Assembly: GCA_900543845.1 (NCBI GenBank)
Contig: UQTD01000019.1
Coordinates: forward strand, 1-30,106
DNA length: 30,106 nt
Origin: an uncultured Collinsella sp.
Lineage (GTDB): Bacteria > Actinomycetota > Coriobacteriia > Coriobacteriales > Coriobacteriaceae
Direction of reading: 5' to 3'
The notes under the pieces were generated by a model. It made no database searches and had not been told where the DNA came from. It saw nothing but the letters and a program-made list of their open reading frames with translations. Of this stretch, positions 1 to 7,690 are shown one piece after another. The position numbers were made by a program, and so were the translations under genes. The number at the start of each line of letters is the position of its first letter. Within the stretch, counting starts at the first letter, position 1.

Positions 1-1
1 C

Positions 2-23
2 GAGCGGGGGCTCCTATCTTTTT
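2..23 (+). terminator. possible terminator of a gene left of the window
   Basis: A short GAGC-GGGG-GCTC hairpin is followed by CTATCTTTTT. It may be the 3' part of a larger terminator cut by the window edge. The stem is only 4 bp, so the call is weak. Confidence 0.3.
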
Positions 24-56
24 AGTGCCCTCGGATTGGGTCATAGTGTCTGTCGT

Positions 57-98
57 TGTCAAAAGAATGATCCCTTGGGGACGGAGGAAAACGGATCA
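57..98 (-). terminator. weak terminator-like hairpin downstream of the GntR gene
   Basis: Read on the minus strand, TGATCC and GGATCA pair across a 19-nt loop and are followed by TTCTTTT. It lies about 55 nt past the GntR stop codon. The stem is short. The same stretch (GGGGACGGAGG, GGCGCC) also resembles an intergenic sequence near 3590-3670, so it may be a dispersed intergenic repeat rather than a dedicated terminator. Confidence 0.3.
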
Positions 99-153
99 GT
101 TTGGGCGGTGCTGGCGCCAAGGTTTAAGACCGACGTTGTCCCTTGTTGCTTTC

Positions 154-804
154 CTACCAGACGGTGAACTGGGCGTTTTCTGTGTTCCAATGGACATCGC
201 GAACGTAGTCGCGCACGCCCGTCGCATCTCGTGCTTCGAACAACTCAAGAATATGGGCATGTTCGTTGTTGGCTTTGTTGAGCAGTTTGCACGCCGTCTC
301 CTGGTCGACAGTCTCGTAATCGCGCTTGATAAAGCAGCGCTCGAGCTGCGAGATCATATCGCGCAGACGGTCGTTGCCGCAGCGGTTGAAGTACGTCAGA
401 TGAAAGTCTCGCTGAATGTCGTCGTACTTTCGGATGAGACCGCCTTGGATCGCGAGGTCCATAGAGCCGACGAGAAATTTCAGCTGCGTAATGTCATCGT
501 CGGTTAGGTTCGGACAGGAGAGATATGCGGCCTGCCCGTCGAGCGGCCCCATAATCTCAAAGACTTCAACGGCGTTTTGCTGATCGAACCCACGGACGCG
601 GAATCCGCGGCGGGGGAGATTGTCCAGGTAGCCATCGCTTGCCAGCTGGATGAGCGCTTCGCGGACCGGCGTGCGCGACACGCCCATGGCATCGCAGATC
701 GTCTGCTCGCTCAGTCGGTCGCCGGCGGACAACTCGCCGGCGTCAATACGGCTCGAAATATAGTCGTATACGTGGTCCTTCAGGGGCCTTCTGAGCGTTT
801 CCAT
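154..804 (-). CDS. GntR family transcriptional regulator, FadR/FCD subfamily
   Basis: A 216-aa regulator, a normal length for the FCD subfamily. Residues about 8-70 form the winged helix-turn-helix, with the typical sequence GDRLSEQTICDAMGVSRTPV followed by REAL and a Gly-rich wing (LPRRGFRV). Residues about 78-205 are an all-helical FCD ligand-binding domain. It contains the R-D-F-H motif and a later histidine in NNEHAHI, as in members that bind a metal and a carboxylate ligand. The ATG has AAGGAG nine bases upstream. The gene is divergent from the DDAH gene, and a palindrome of the type bound by this subfamily lies between them, so it probably controls the DDAH-antiporter genes and perhaps itself. 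The ligand is unknown; arginine, a methylarginine or citrulline is a guess from context. Confidence 0.92.
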   Translation of the reverse strand: METLRRPLKDHVYDYISSRIDAGELSAGDRLSEQTICDAMGVSRTPVREALIQLASDGYLDNLPRRGFRVRGFDQQNAVEVFEIMGPLDGQAAYLSCPNLTDDDITQLKFLVGSMDLAIQGGLIRKYDDIQRDFHLTYFNRCGNDRLRDMISQLERCFIKRDYETVDQETACKLLNKANNEHAHILELFEARDATGVRDYVRDVHWNTENAQFTVW

Positions 805-869
805 GAGCTTATGCTCCTTAACTGTATATTTCTAAAACTAAATACGTTTCGCTTGAATAGCTCAATTGA

Positions 870-875
870 ATTATA
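870..875 (-). promoter_or_regulatory. -10 box of the GntR gene
   Basis: A perfect TATAAT on the minus strand about 65 bases upstream of the GntR start codon. The best-spaced -35 candidate (TAGCAC) is poor, so only the -10 is supported. Confidence 0.4.
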
Positions 876-949
876 GAACGACCAGCTAAATCGTGCTACT
901 TTGCGCCGATACGTAAGAATACGCTTACCGATGAATATCTACCGTTCAG

Positions 950-963
950 TATTGTATACAATA
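950..963. promoter_or_regulatory. probable GntR/FCD operator palindrome
   Basis: TATTGTATACAATA is a perfect 14-bp palindrome in the otherwise plain 255-bp divergent region. Its core TTGTATACAA fits the operator type of FCD-subfamily GntR proteins (GT-n-AC core). A weak DDAH promoter can be drawn with TATACA at 962-967 as -35 and TAAGAT at 985-990 as -10 (17-bp spacer). The operator would then touch the -35 and binding would repress. Confidence 0.6.
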
Positions 964-1059
964 TACAAAACAGGAAAACCGCACTAAGATAAAGCCATCG
1001 AAAGGAAGGCGGGCGCGAAGAAGTCCCGCTCTCTGCTAAGAGATCCAAGGAGGATCATC

Positions 1060-1836
1060 ATGACCAAGTTCAGCCACGTCATCATCCGCCGCCCCGGCAA
1101 GTCCCTGAGCAATGGCATCACGAGCGCCCCCGAGCTTGGCCAGCCCATCTACGAGCGCGCCATCGAGGAGCACTACGATTACGAGCATGCACTCGAGCAG
1201 TGCGGCGTGGATGTTTCGGTGCTGCCGGCACTCGAGCAGTATCCTGACAGCTGCTTCGTCGAAGATCCGGCCGTTATCACTCGCTGCGGCGCCATCATTA
1301 CCAACCCCGGCGCCGATAGCCGCAACGGCGAGAAGGACGAGATCGAGCCGGCCGTCCGTCGCTTCTTTGACGACGAGCATGTCAAGCACATCGTTTCTCC
1401 GGGCACGCTCGACGGCGGCGACGTCATGATGGTCGGCGACCATTTCTACGTCGGTCGCTCCGCTCGCACCAACGAAGAGGGCATCCGCCAGTTCTGCGAG
1501 ATTCTCGAGGGCTGGGGCCTCGAGGGTTCCGAGGTTCCGCTGGAGGAGGTCCTGCACCTCAAGACGGGCGTCAACTACATCGAGGACAACAACATGCTCG
1601 TCTCCGGTGAGTTTATCGATAAACCCGACTTTGCCCAGTACAACAAGATCGTCGTGCCCGAGGACGAGGCTTACGGCGCCAACTGCATCTGGGTCAACGG
1701 TACGGTCATCGTCGCCGAGGGCTATCCGACCGTGCTCAAGGCCGTGCAGGATCTGGGCTACAAGACGCTCGTCGTCGATACCTCCGAGTATCGCAAGGTC
1801 GACGGCGGCCTTTCTTGCCTGTCGCTGCGCTTCTAA
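1060..1836 (+). CDS. N(G),N(G)-dimethylarginine dimethylaminohydrolase (DDAH)
   Basis: A 258-aa guanidino-modifying enzyme of the amidinotransferase/arginine deiminase superfamily. It should hydrolyse asymmetric dimethylarginine (and monomethylarginine) to citrulline plus dimethylamine (or methylamine) in the cytoplasm. The sequence closely follows what I recall of Pseudomonas aeruginosa DDAH, including VGDHFY, ARTN-EG, VLHLKTG, ANCIWVN and the C-terminal SEYRKVDGG-SC-SLRF. Predicted catalytic residues are Cys253 and His166, with Asp118 in LDGGD where the Pseudomonas enzyme has Glu and mammalian DDAH also has LDGGD. The ATG follows a strong AAGGAGG. It is divergent from the GntR gene and followed by a basic amino-acid antiporter, which suggests methylarginine or arginine catabolism. 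Arginine deiminase activity is less likely given the short DDAH-type length and the C-terminal motif. Confidence 0.9.
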   Translation: MTKFSHVIIRRPGKSLSNGITSAPELGQPIYERAIEEHYDYEHALEQCGVDVSVLPALEQYPDSCFVEDPAVITRCGAIITNPGADSRNGEKDEIEPAVRRFFDDEHVKHIVSPGTLDGGDVMMVGDHFYVGRSARTNEEGIRQFCEILEGWGLEGSEVPLEEVLHLKTGVNYIEDNNMLVSGEFIDKPDFAQYNKIVVPEDEAYGANCIWVNGTVIVAEGYPTVLKAVQDLGYKTLVVDTSEYRKVDGGLSCLSLRF

Positions 1837-1871
1837 CGCGATAGCTGTAACAGTCTGATGATCGCTTGACC

Positions 1872-1914
1872 GATGGCCCGGCACCCGATTCGGGACGTCC
1901 GGGCCATCTTTCGT
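1872..1914 (+). terminator. intrinsic terminator after the DDAH gene
   Basis: GATGGCCCGG (1872-1881) pairs perfectly with CCGGGCCATC (1899-1908), with an inner CCCG-ATT-CGGG hairpin, followed by TTTCGTT. It lies 37 bases before the antiporter start, so it could separate the two genes or only weaken read-through. The T-run is short. Confidence 0.65.
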
Positions 1915-1945
1915 TCGATCACATGATGAAGGGGGTGCACATACA

Positions 1946-3409
1946 ATGGCCTCTAAAGCTCAAAACGACGAGATTATCGACCCTAATGGCCTCGATCTCT
2001 TTCGTCTGACCATGATGGTCATTACCGCCAGTATTTGTGGCGGCATCTTCTCGCTTGCCGGCGATATGGCAGCGGGCGGGGCAAATACCGGTGCAGTTAT
2101 CGTCTCGTGGGGAATTTGCTTTATTGGCGTCTTTGCGCTGATGATGGTGTTCAACGGTTTGTCTCAGGCCCGTCCCGACCTGACCGGCGGCATCTATGCA
2201 TACGCTGCGGCCGGTTTTGGCGATTACATTGGATTCAACTCCGCCTGGGGCTACTGGATCAGCGCATGTCTTTCCAACGTGAGCTTTGCGCTCTTGCTGT
2301 TTAGCGCGCTGGGCTATTTCTTCCCTGCGTTTGGCGCGGGCAACAACTTGCTTTCCATCGTCTGCGCCAGTGTGTTTTTGTGGTTCCTTACCGCCCTTGT
2401 GCTTCGTGGCGTTAAGGAGGCTGCGGGCATTAACACGATCGTTACGTTGGCGAAGCTGGTGCCGCTGGGACTCTTTGTGCTGAGCATCGTGCTCCTGGGC
2501 AAGTTCAACGTCGATATCTTTATGGACAACTTCTGGGGAGAGCCGGCTGGTCCTGGCTTTGGCGAGCAGGTTGTCTCGACCATGATCGCCCTTGTCTGGG
2601 TCTTCACGGGCATCGAGGGCGCTGTCGTTATCTCGGGCCGTGCAAAGTACGTGCGTGACGTCGGCCGCTCGACGGCACTTGGATTCGCGGCTGTGTTCAC
2701 GCTGTATCTGATCATCTCGATGCTGTCACTCGGCATTATGCCGCGCGAGGAGATGGCACAGCTCGCAACGCCCTCCATGGCGGGAATTCTCGAGTGCGCA
2801 ATCGGTCCTGTTGGCGCTGCCATCGTAAACCTTGGCGTTATTCTCTCGCTGGTCGGCGCGATGCTGGGCTACGTCATCATTGCATCCGAGACGCCGTTCG
2901 AGGCAGCGCGCCAGGGGTCCTTCCCTCTGGCGTTTGCCAAGACGAACAAACACGATGCCCCGGTGGTAACGGTTCTCGTGAGCTCCGGCATTACGCAACT
3001 CTTCTTGATCGTGTCGTATGTGGCGGCGAGCACCTATCAGTTCTTCTATAGCTGCGCAGTCAATACGATTCTGGTTCCGTATGTTTGCTCGGCTGCCTAT
3101 TACATGGTGATTGGCTGGAAGAACGAGCATCTGGACGGGCCGCATGCGCCAAGCGTCGGCAAAGCTCGCTTCTTCGGTACGCTCGGCTTCATCTACACAT
3201 TGTTCCTGGTGTGGTCGACGGGTCTTCAGGGCGTTATGATCACGACGATTCTTTTTGCTCCGGCCATTCCCGTCTATATGCTGGGCGAGCGAGGCCGCGG
3301 TAAGCCGGTGCTTCCGCATCTGCACGACAAGCTGATCGCAGCGGTGGTCATTGTCGTGGCAATCATTTCGCTGTATCTGCACTTTGCCGGCATTGCGCCG
3401 ATTGTCTAA
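1946..3409 (+). CDS. APC-family basic amino-acid antiporter (arginine:ornithine type)
   Basis: A 487-aa membrane protein with about 12-13 hydrophobic segments. The N-terminal part has the APC signature for TM1 and the following loop (ASICGGIFSLAGDMAAGGAN), then a Leu/Thr-Gly-Gly-Ile-Tyr-Ala-Tyr motif (LTGGIYAYA) typical of amino-acid/polyamine antiporters. The segment around NVDIFMDNFWG resembles ArcD-like arginine:ornithine antiporters. It is expected to exchange a cationic amino acid for its catabolic product across the cytoplasmic membrane. Next to DDAH, import of arginine or methylarginine with export of citrulline or ornithine is plausible but inferred. The ATG has a GAAGGGGG ribosome binding site. 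It is downstream of the DDAH gene and its terminator; no separate promoter was identified. Confidence 0.85.
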   Translation: MASKAQNDEIIDPNGLDLFRLTMMVITASICGGIFSLAGDMAAGGANTGAVIVSWGICFIGVFALMMVFNGLSQARPDLTGGIYAYAAAGFGDYIGFNSAWGYWISACLSNVSFALLLFSALGYFFPAFGAGNNLLSIVCASVFLWFLTALVLRGVKEAAGINTIVTLAKLVPLGLFVLSIVLLGKFNVDIFMDNFWGEPAGPGFGEQVVSTMIALVWVFTGIEGAVVISGRAKYVRDVGRSTALGFAAVFTLYLIISMLSLGIMPREEMAQLATPSMAGILECAIGPVGAAIVNLGVILSLVGAMLGYVIIASETPFEAARQGSFPLAFAKTNKHDAPVVTVLVSSGITQLFLIVSYVAASTYQFFYSCAVNTILVPYVCSAAYYMVIGWKNEHLDGPHAPSVGKARFFGTLGFIYTLFLVWSTGLQGVMITTILFAPAIPVYMLGERGRGKPVLPHLHDKLIAAVVIVVAIISLYLHFAGIAPIV

Positions 3410-3522
3410 GGCTATGGCGAGTTTCATTGCTTGGTAAGCCGGCGGGCATTGCGTATCGGTGCTACTTGGCATTCCATAGCTGATGTGGGTCTCTATAACG
3501 TGCCTATGTGAGCGCCCACCAA

Positions 3523-3560
3523 GCCCGCGCAGGTGACATTTGTTGCCAGCGCGGGCCTTT
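3523..3560 (+). terminator. possible terminator downstream of the antiporter
   Basis: GCCCGCGC (3523-3530) pairs perfectly with GCGCGGGC (3549-3556) across an 18-nt loop, followed by only CTTTGCTG. It lies about 115 bases past the antiporter stop codon. The weak T-tract keeps confidence low. Confidence 0.4.
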
Positions 3561-3738
3561 GCTGTTGCGGCGAAATGCTGCCGGCAGCTGGGGACGTTCC
3601 TGTTGTGCCGGCGCCTTGGGACACTCCTTGGTTGTTTTGCATGCGGCGAAGGGAATGGATCATTTTGTCGAGGGGGCGGGCGGCTTTCGGTCCTCGGGGA
3701 AACCACGGCCCGGAATCCCCCTTGCACCAATCTATCGA

Positions 3739-3768
3739 TTGAACATCGGTGTGTGTTCGCGCTATCAT
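3739..3768 (+). promoter_or_regulatory. predicted promoter of feoAB
   Basis: TTGAAC (3739-3744) and TATCAT (3763-3768) are separated by 18 bp, a good sigma-70-type match. Transcription would start near 3775, at the left edge of the GGTTA repeats. Confidence 0.55.
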
Positions 3769-3772
3769 GCGT

Positions 3773-3805
3773 GGTTAAATGGTTAGCCATGGCAAACGGT
3801 TAGCC
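3773..3805. promoter_or_regulatory. GGTTAGCC repeats, candidate iron-responsive operator
   Basis: GGTTA occurs at 3773, 3781 and 3798; the last two extend to GGTTAGCC. GGTTAGCC-AT-GGCAAACG (3781-3798) is an imperfect palindrome (6 of 8 positions). The half-site resembles the GGTTAGCC core of DtxR/IdeR operators. The position, just after the -10 box of a ferrous iron transporter gene, fits repression by an iron-loaded regulator. The regulator gene is not in this window. Confidence 0.4.
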
Positions 3806-3855
3806 AAGATAAACAAAATGCAACGCCCTGTGGGCGCTGGGGGAGGAACGCGGAC

Positions 3856-6216
3856 GTGAGACTCGATACACTCGAGATTGGAAAGGATGCCGTTGTCGCA
3901 TCGGTGGCATCGGACGATCAGGCACTCCGACAGCATATTTTGGACATGGGCCTAACGCCGGGCACCGAAGTCACCATGATGAAGTACGCCCCTATGGGCG
4001 ACCCGCTCGAGATTCGCCTGCGTGGCTATGAGTTGACGCTGCGCAAGGACGATGCCGCTCGCATCGAGCTCGTGGGCATTCACGACACCGATACGGGTCC
4101 GCGCGCTAACGCCGCAATCGGCACGACGGAGCATCCGGCCCTGGGCGAGGGGACGTATTCGCCCCGCGCGGCAAAGACGGCCGTGCCCGAGGGCGCACCG
4201 CTGCATTTTGCCCTCGCCGGCAACCAAAACTGCGGCAAGACCACGCTGTTCAACCAGCTGACGGGCTCCAACCAGCATGTCGGTAACTTTCCTGGCGTGA
4301 CGGTCGACCGCAAAGATGGCACCATCCGCAACCACCCCGAGGCAAGCGTTACCGACCTGCCCGGCATTTATTCTCTGTCGCCGTACACGGGCGAGGAGAT
4401 CGTAAGCCGCCAGTTTATCCTGGATGAGCACCCCGACGCCATCATCGATATCATCGACGCCACCAACATCGAGCGTAACCTTTACCTGACGCTGCAGCTT
4501 ATGGAGCTCGATCGACCCATGGTCATCGCGCTCAACATGATGGACGAGGTGACGGCCAACGGCGGCGCCGTGGACGTCAATCTGCTCGAGAGCCTGCTGG
4601 GCGTGCCTGTTGTTCCCATTAGTGCTGCCCGCAACGAGGGTATTGGCGAGTTGGTGGATCATGCCTTGCACGTGGCGCGGTTCCGCGAGCGTCCCGGTCG
4701 CCTGGACTTCTGCGCGCCCGATGGTCCGGACGGCGGCGCGCTGCATCGCTGCATTCACGGCATCGCCAACCTTATCGAGGACCATGCCGCGACGGCGCAC
4801 ATTCCCGTGCGTTTTGCGGCGACCAAGCTGGTTGAGGGCGACGAGCTGGTGACCGAGGCGCTTCACCTGGACCGCAACGAGCTCGACGCCATCGAGCACA
4901 TCATTAGCCAAATGGAGGGCGAGGCCGGCACCGACCGTCTATCTGCGCTGGCTGACATGCGCTTCGGCTTTATCGGCGACGTGTGCGGGCGTTGCGTCGT
5001 CAAGCCGCACGAGAGCCGCGAGCACGTGCGCTCCGTCAAGATTGACCGCATCCTGACGGGTCGTTACACGGCCATTCCGGCGTTCCTGGTGATCATGGGT
5101 CTCGTCTTTTGGCTGACGTTTGGCGTGATCGGCGCGGCGTTGCAGGGACTTATGGAGGACGGCATCGCTGCCATCATCGCCTCGGCCGATGCGGGTCTCA
5201 AGGCGTTCGGCACCAACGACGTAGTGCGCTCGCTGGCTGTCGACGGCGTGCTTACGGGTGTGGGTAGTGTACTGACCTTCCTGCCGATTATCGTCGTGCT
5301 CTTCTTGTTCCTCTCCATTCTGGAAGACTCGGGCTACATGGCGCGCGTGGCCTTTGTCATGGATAAGGTATTGCGTCGCTTTGGTCTGTCGGGCCGCAGC
5401 TTCGTGCCCATGCTCGTCGGTTTTGGCTGCACCGTGCCGGCTATCATGTCGACCCGTACGCTCCCATCCGAGCACGACCGCAAGATGACGGTCATGCTCA
5501 CGCCGTTCATGAGCTGTTCGGCCAAGTTGCCGGTCTACGGTCTGCTGTGCGGAGCGTTTTTCCCGCAGGCGACAGTTCCCGCCATGGTTTCGCTCTATCT
5601 GATCGGCATCGTGGTCGGCTGCATTGCCGCCCTGGTGCTCAACCGCACGGCATTTAAGGGCGACCCGGTGCCGTTTATCATGGAGCTTCCCAATTACCGT
5701 CTGCCGAGCGTCAAGACGACGGTGATGCTGGCATGGGATAAGGCCAAAGACTTTATTACCAAGGCCTTTACCATTATCTTTGCCGCGACTGTGGTCATCT
5801 GGTTCCTTCAGACGTTCGACATCCGCTTTAATGTGGTCGCCGATCAGTCGCAGAGTCTGCTTGCGGGCCTCGGCAGCATCATCGCGCCGGCGCTGGCGCC
5901 GCTTGGCTTTGGCGATTGGCGCGCATCCACGGCGCTCGTCACCGGACTTATTGCCAAGGAGAGCGTCATTTCGACCCTCACCGTGCTTTTGGGCGCGACC
6001 TCGCCCGCGGCACTGTCGACCATGTTTTCGCCGTTCACCGCCTACGTGTTCTTGGTCTTTACGCTGCTGTACCCGCCTTGCGTGGCGGCAATCGGCGCCG
6101 TCAAGAGTGAGCTGGGCGCGCGCTATGCCGTTGCCGTGTTCGCGTTTCAGGTGACGGTCGCCTGGATCGTGGCGTTTGTCGTGCATTCGGCAGGTATATT
6201 GCTGGGTTTGGCTTAG
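3856..6216 (+). CDS. feoB: FeoA-FeoB fusion, ferrous iron transporter
   Basis: A 786-aa protein joining two Feo components. Residues 1-75 are a FeoA-like SH3 domain (LDTLEIGKDAVV, HILDMGLTPGTEV, LRKDDAARIEL). A linker of about 40 residues follows. The FeoB G domain has G1 GNQNCGKT (122-129), G2 PGVTV (146-150), G3 DLPG (167-170) and G4 NMMD (227-230). The membrane part begins near residue 390 and carries both conserved gate motifs, GCTVPAIMSTR and the later FMSCSAKLPVYG. It imports Fe(II) across the cytoplasmic membrane. The start is GTG with GGGAGG about nine bases upstream, and the FeoA domain begins immediately after it. It appears monocistronic; no FeoC is seen. Confidence 0.93.
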   Translation: MRLDTLEIGKDAVVASVASDDQALRQHILDMGLTPGTEVTMMKYAPMGDPLEIRLRGYELTLRKDDAARIELVGIHDTDTGPRANAAIGTTEHPALGEGTYSPRAAKTAVPEGAPLHFALAGNQNCGKTTLFNQLTGSNQHVGNFPGVTVDRKDGTIRNHPEASVTDLPGIYSLSPYTGEEIVSRQFILDEHPDAIIDIIDATNIERNLYLTLQLMELDRPMVIALNMMDEVTANGGAVDVNLLESLLGVPVVPISAARNEGIGELVDHALHVARFRERPGRLDFCAPDGPDGGALHRCIHGIANLIEDHAATAHIPVRFAATKLVEGDELVTEALHLDRNELDAIEHIISQMEGEAGTDRLSALADMRFGFIGDVCGRCVVKPHESREHVRSVKIDRILTGRYTAIPAFLVIMGLVFWLTFGVIGAALQGLMEDGIAAIIASADAGLKAFGTNDVVRSLAVDGVLTGVGSVLTFLPIIVVLFLFLSILEDSGYMARVAFVMDKVLRRFGLSGRSFVPMLVGFGCTVPAIMSTRTLPSEHDRKMTVMLTPFMSCSAKLPVYGLLCGAFFPQATVPAMVSLYLIGIVVGCIAALVLNRTAFKGDPVPFIMELPNYRLPSVKTTVMLAWDKAKDFITKAFTIIFAATVVIWFLQTFDIRFNVVADQSQSLLAGLGSIIAPALAPLGFGDWRASTALVTGLIAKESVISTLTVLLGATSPAALSTMFSPFTAYVFLVFTLLYPPCVAAIGAVKSELGARYAVAVFAFQVTVAWIVAFVVHSAGILLGLA

Positions 6217-6257
6217 TAATTTATTGATGGCGCAACCTCTGTGTATTGAGTTGATTG

Positions 6258-6295
6258 CGGTCCCGCATCTGTACTGACGGATGCGGGGCCGTTGC
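6258..6295 (+). terminator. hairpin terminator after feoAB
   Basis: CGGTCCCGCATC (6258-6269) pairs with GATGCGGGGCCG (6280-6291) with one wobble. What follows (TTGCTATAT) is only moderately T-rich. The right arm overlaps the next promoter. Confidence 0.5.
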
Positions 6296-6303
6296 TATAT
6301 AAT
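6274..6303 (+). promoter_or_regulatory. predicted promoter of the SotB-like gene
   Basis: CTGACG (6274-6279), an 18-bp spacer and a perfect TATAAT (6298-6303). The -35 lies in the loop and the spacer in the right arm of the feoAB terminator hairpin. Confidence 0.55.
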
Positions 6304-6339
6304 CGCCCACCGCCCAAGACAATCGGAGAGGTTTCCTAC

Positions 6340-7536
6340 ATGACTCAGGCAAGACAAGATGGCATCTCACTCAAGCAGTGGCTCCCGCTTATTGGGCTCG
6401 CCTGTTGCGCGTTCGTATTCAACACGTCGGAGTTCATGCCCATCGGTCTTCTGACTGATATTGCCGCATCGTTCTCGCTCACGGAGGCCCAAGCAGGCAT
6501 CATGATCTCGGTCTACGCCTGGGGCGTCATGCTGCTGTCGCTGCCGCTTATGGTGTTTGCCTCGCGCTTTGAGTTCAAGCGGATGCTGCTGGGCGTTTTG
6601 GTCGTGTTTTCGCTGGGCCAGTTCCTGTCCGCTGTGGCACCGACATATCCCATCCTGGTTTGCGCACGTCTGGTGGTCGCCTGCGCGCATGCCGTGTTCT
6701 GGTCGGTCGCCTCGATTATGGCCTCGCGCCTGGTCGACAGTCGCCACGGAGCGCTCGCCATCAGCATGATCGCCACGGGCTCGTCCATCGCGCAGATCTT
6801 TGGCCTGCCGATCGGCCGCGCCATCGGGCTGGCCGTGGGCTGGCGCATGACGTTTGCCGTGGTCGGGGCCCTCTCAGCCATCGCGGTCGTCTACCAGGCC
6901 GCGGTGTTCCCGGCCATGCCGGCGGGCGAGCGCTTTACCGTCAAACAGCTGCCCGAGCTGCTCAAGAATCCGTTCCTGGTCGCGCTCTACGCGGTCACGG
7001 TTTTTATGGCGACCGGCTATTACGCAAGCTACAGCTACATTGAGCCTTTCCTGGCGCAGGTCGCACACGTCGACGCGGGCGCCATCACCATGACGCTGAC
7101 GGCGTTTGGCTTCTCCGGTCTGGTGGGCAGCTGGCTGTTTGGCCGCCTGTTCGACGGGCACCGCTTCCCGTTCTTGGCTATCACACTCTCTGGCGTGCCG
7201 GTGGCCCTGCTGCTCATGGGTCCGGTCGCATCGTCGCTCGTCGCCGTTCTCGCTGTTTGCGCGCTATGGGGCTGCTGCGCCACGGCCTTTAACGTGGCGT
7301 TCCAGGCCGAGCTCATCAAGTACACGCCGGCGGATTCGTCGGCCGTCGCCATGTCGATCTTCTCGGGCCTGTTTAATCTGGGTATCGGCACGGGCACCGC
7401 AATCGGCGGCGCCGTGGTTTCGGGTCCCGGTATCGCTTGGATCGGCTACGCGGGCGGCACGATCGCCGTCGTGGGCGTCATCCTCGCCATCACCGTACTG
7501 TTCCCAGCCATACGCCGCGCCAAGCCCGTCGCCTAA
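6340..7536 (+). CDS. MFS sugar efflux transporter, SotB-like
   Basis: A 398-aa major facilitator of the DHA1 drug/sugar efflux group with 12 predicted membrane segments. The N-terminal region (FVFNTSEFMPIGLLTDIA, then SVYAWGVMLLSLP) and the motifs ACAHAVFWSV, SMIATGSS and GLPIGRAIG-GWRMTF match what I recall of E. coli SotB (YdeA), which exports arabinose and IPTG. The ATG at 6340 is chosen because GGAGAG lies ten bases upstream; the open frame extends further left but into the promoter. The last 17 codons (LAITVLFPAIRRAKPVA) are duplicated at the far side of the adjacent island. It ends near a large hairpin that may terminate it. The substrate is unknown. Confidence 0.85.
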   Translation: MTQARQDGISLKQWLPLIGLACCAFVFNTSEFMPIGLLTDIAASFSLTEAQAGIMISVYAWGVMLLSLPLMVFASRFEFKRMLLGVLVVFSLGQFLSAVAPTYPILVCARLVVACAHAVFWSVASIMASRLVDSRHGALAISMIATGSSIAQIFGLPIGRAIGLAVGWRMTFAVVGALSAIAVVYQAAVFPAMPAGERFTVKQLPELLKNPFLVALYAVTVFMATGYYASYSYIEPFLAQVAHVDAGAITMTLTAFGFSGLVGSWLFGRLFDGHRFPFLAITLSGVPVALLLMGPVASSLVAVLAVCALWGCCATAFNVAFQAELIKYTPADSSAVAMSIFSGLFNLGIGTGTAIGGAVVSGPGIAWIGYAGGTIAVVGVILAITVLFPAIRRAKPVA

Positions 7537-7566
7537 TCACATCCCCTCATCAGTTGCGGTGGAATA
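7483..7566 (+). repeat. left copy of an 84-bp direct repeat flanking the island
   Basis: 84 bases covering the last codons of the MFS gene, its stop, a short spacer and the left outer arm of the hairpin. The sequence recurs at 14970-15053 in the same orientation and length, with four differences (7496 A/G, 7505 A/G, 7525 C/T, 7541 A/G), about 95% identity. Confidence 0.9.
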
Positions 7567-7618
7567 CGGACTGCTGGGCCCAATAAACCCGGCAAACAGT
7601 CCGTATTTCACCGCAACT
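7552..7618. repeat. large intergenic hairpin A
   Basis: A 22-bp stem (7552-7573 with 7597-7618) with one wobble position. Outer arms are AGTTGCGGTGGAATA / TATTTCACCGCAACT and inner arms CGGACTG / CAGTCCG. The loop contains GGGCCC. It shares the outer arms with hairpin B at 15039-15105 but not the inner ones. It may act as a terminator for the MFS gene, but no T-tract follows this copy, so a dispersed structured repeat is equally likely. Confidence 0.85.
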
Positions 7619-7633
7619 TAGAAAGGGGCTGGA

Positions 7634-7666
7634 GTGGCTAATTTGGGACGGGGCTATTTTAGCTAC
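7634..7666. repeat. small inverted repeat left of the island terminator
   Basis: GTGGCTAA (7634-7641) and TTAGCTAC (7659-7666) pair at 7 of 8 positions around TTTGGGACGGGG. The role is unknown; it may be part of another dispersed intergenic repeat. Confidence 0.35.
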
Positions 7667-7690
7667 CTCGCTGAGCATACGTAAAAGAGG

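Larger units (their letters stand above)
3410..3855. other. intergenic region between the antiporter and feoAB
   Basis: About 445 bases without a convincing gene; the small open frames lack ribosome binding sites and recognisable products. It holds an 8-bp GC hairpin (3523-3556), a GC-rich stretch around 3590-3670 (GGGGACGTTCC, GGCGCC, GGATCATTTT) that loosely resembles the inverse of the sequence at 57-115, and the feo promoter with GGTTAGCC repeats at the right end. Confidence 0.6.

Noticed and set aside
25..507. A 160-codon plus-strand frame at the left edge
   Set aside because: It mostly overlaps the GntR regulator in antisense, has no ribosome binding site or recognisable domain.
3493..3803. 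Several 70-90 codon frames between the antiporter and feoAB
   Set aside because: They overlap each other on both strands, lack ribosome binding sites, and cover the feo promoter.
2726..6186. Long antisense open frames over the antiporter and feoAB genes
   Set aside because: Arg/His-rich translations without motifs, fully inside well-supported genes; shadows of codon bias.
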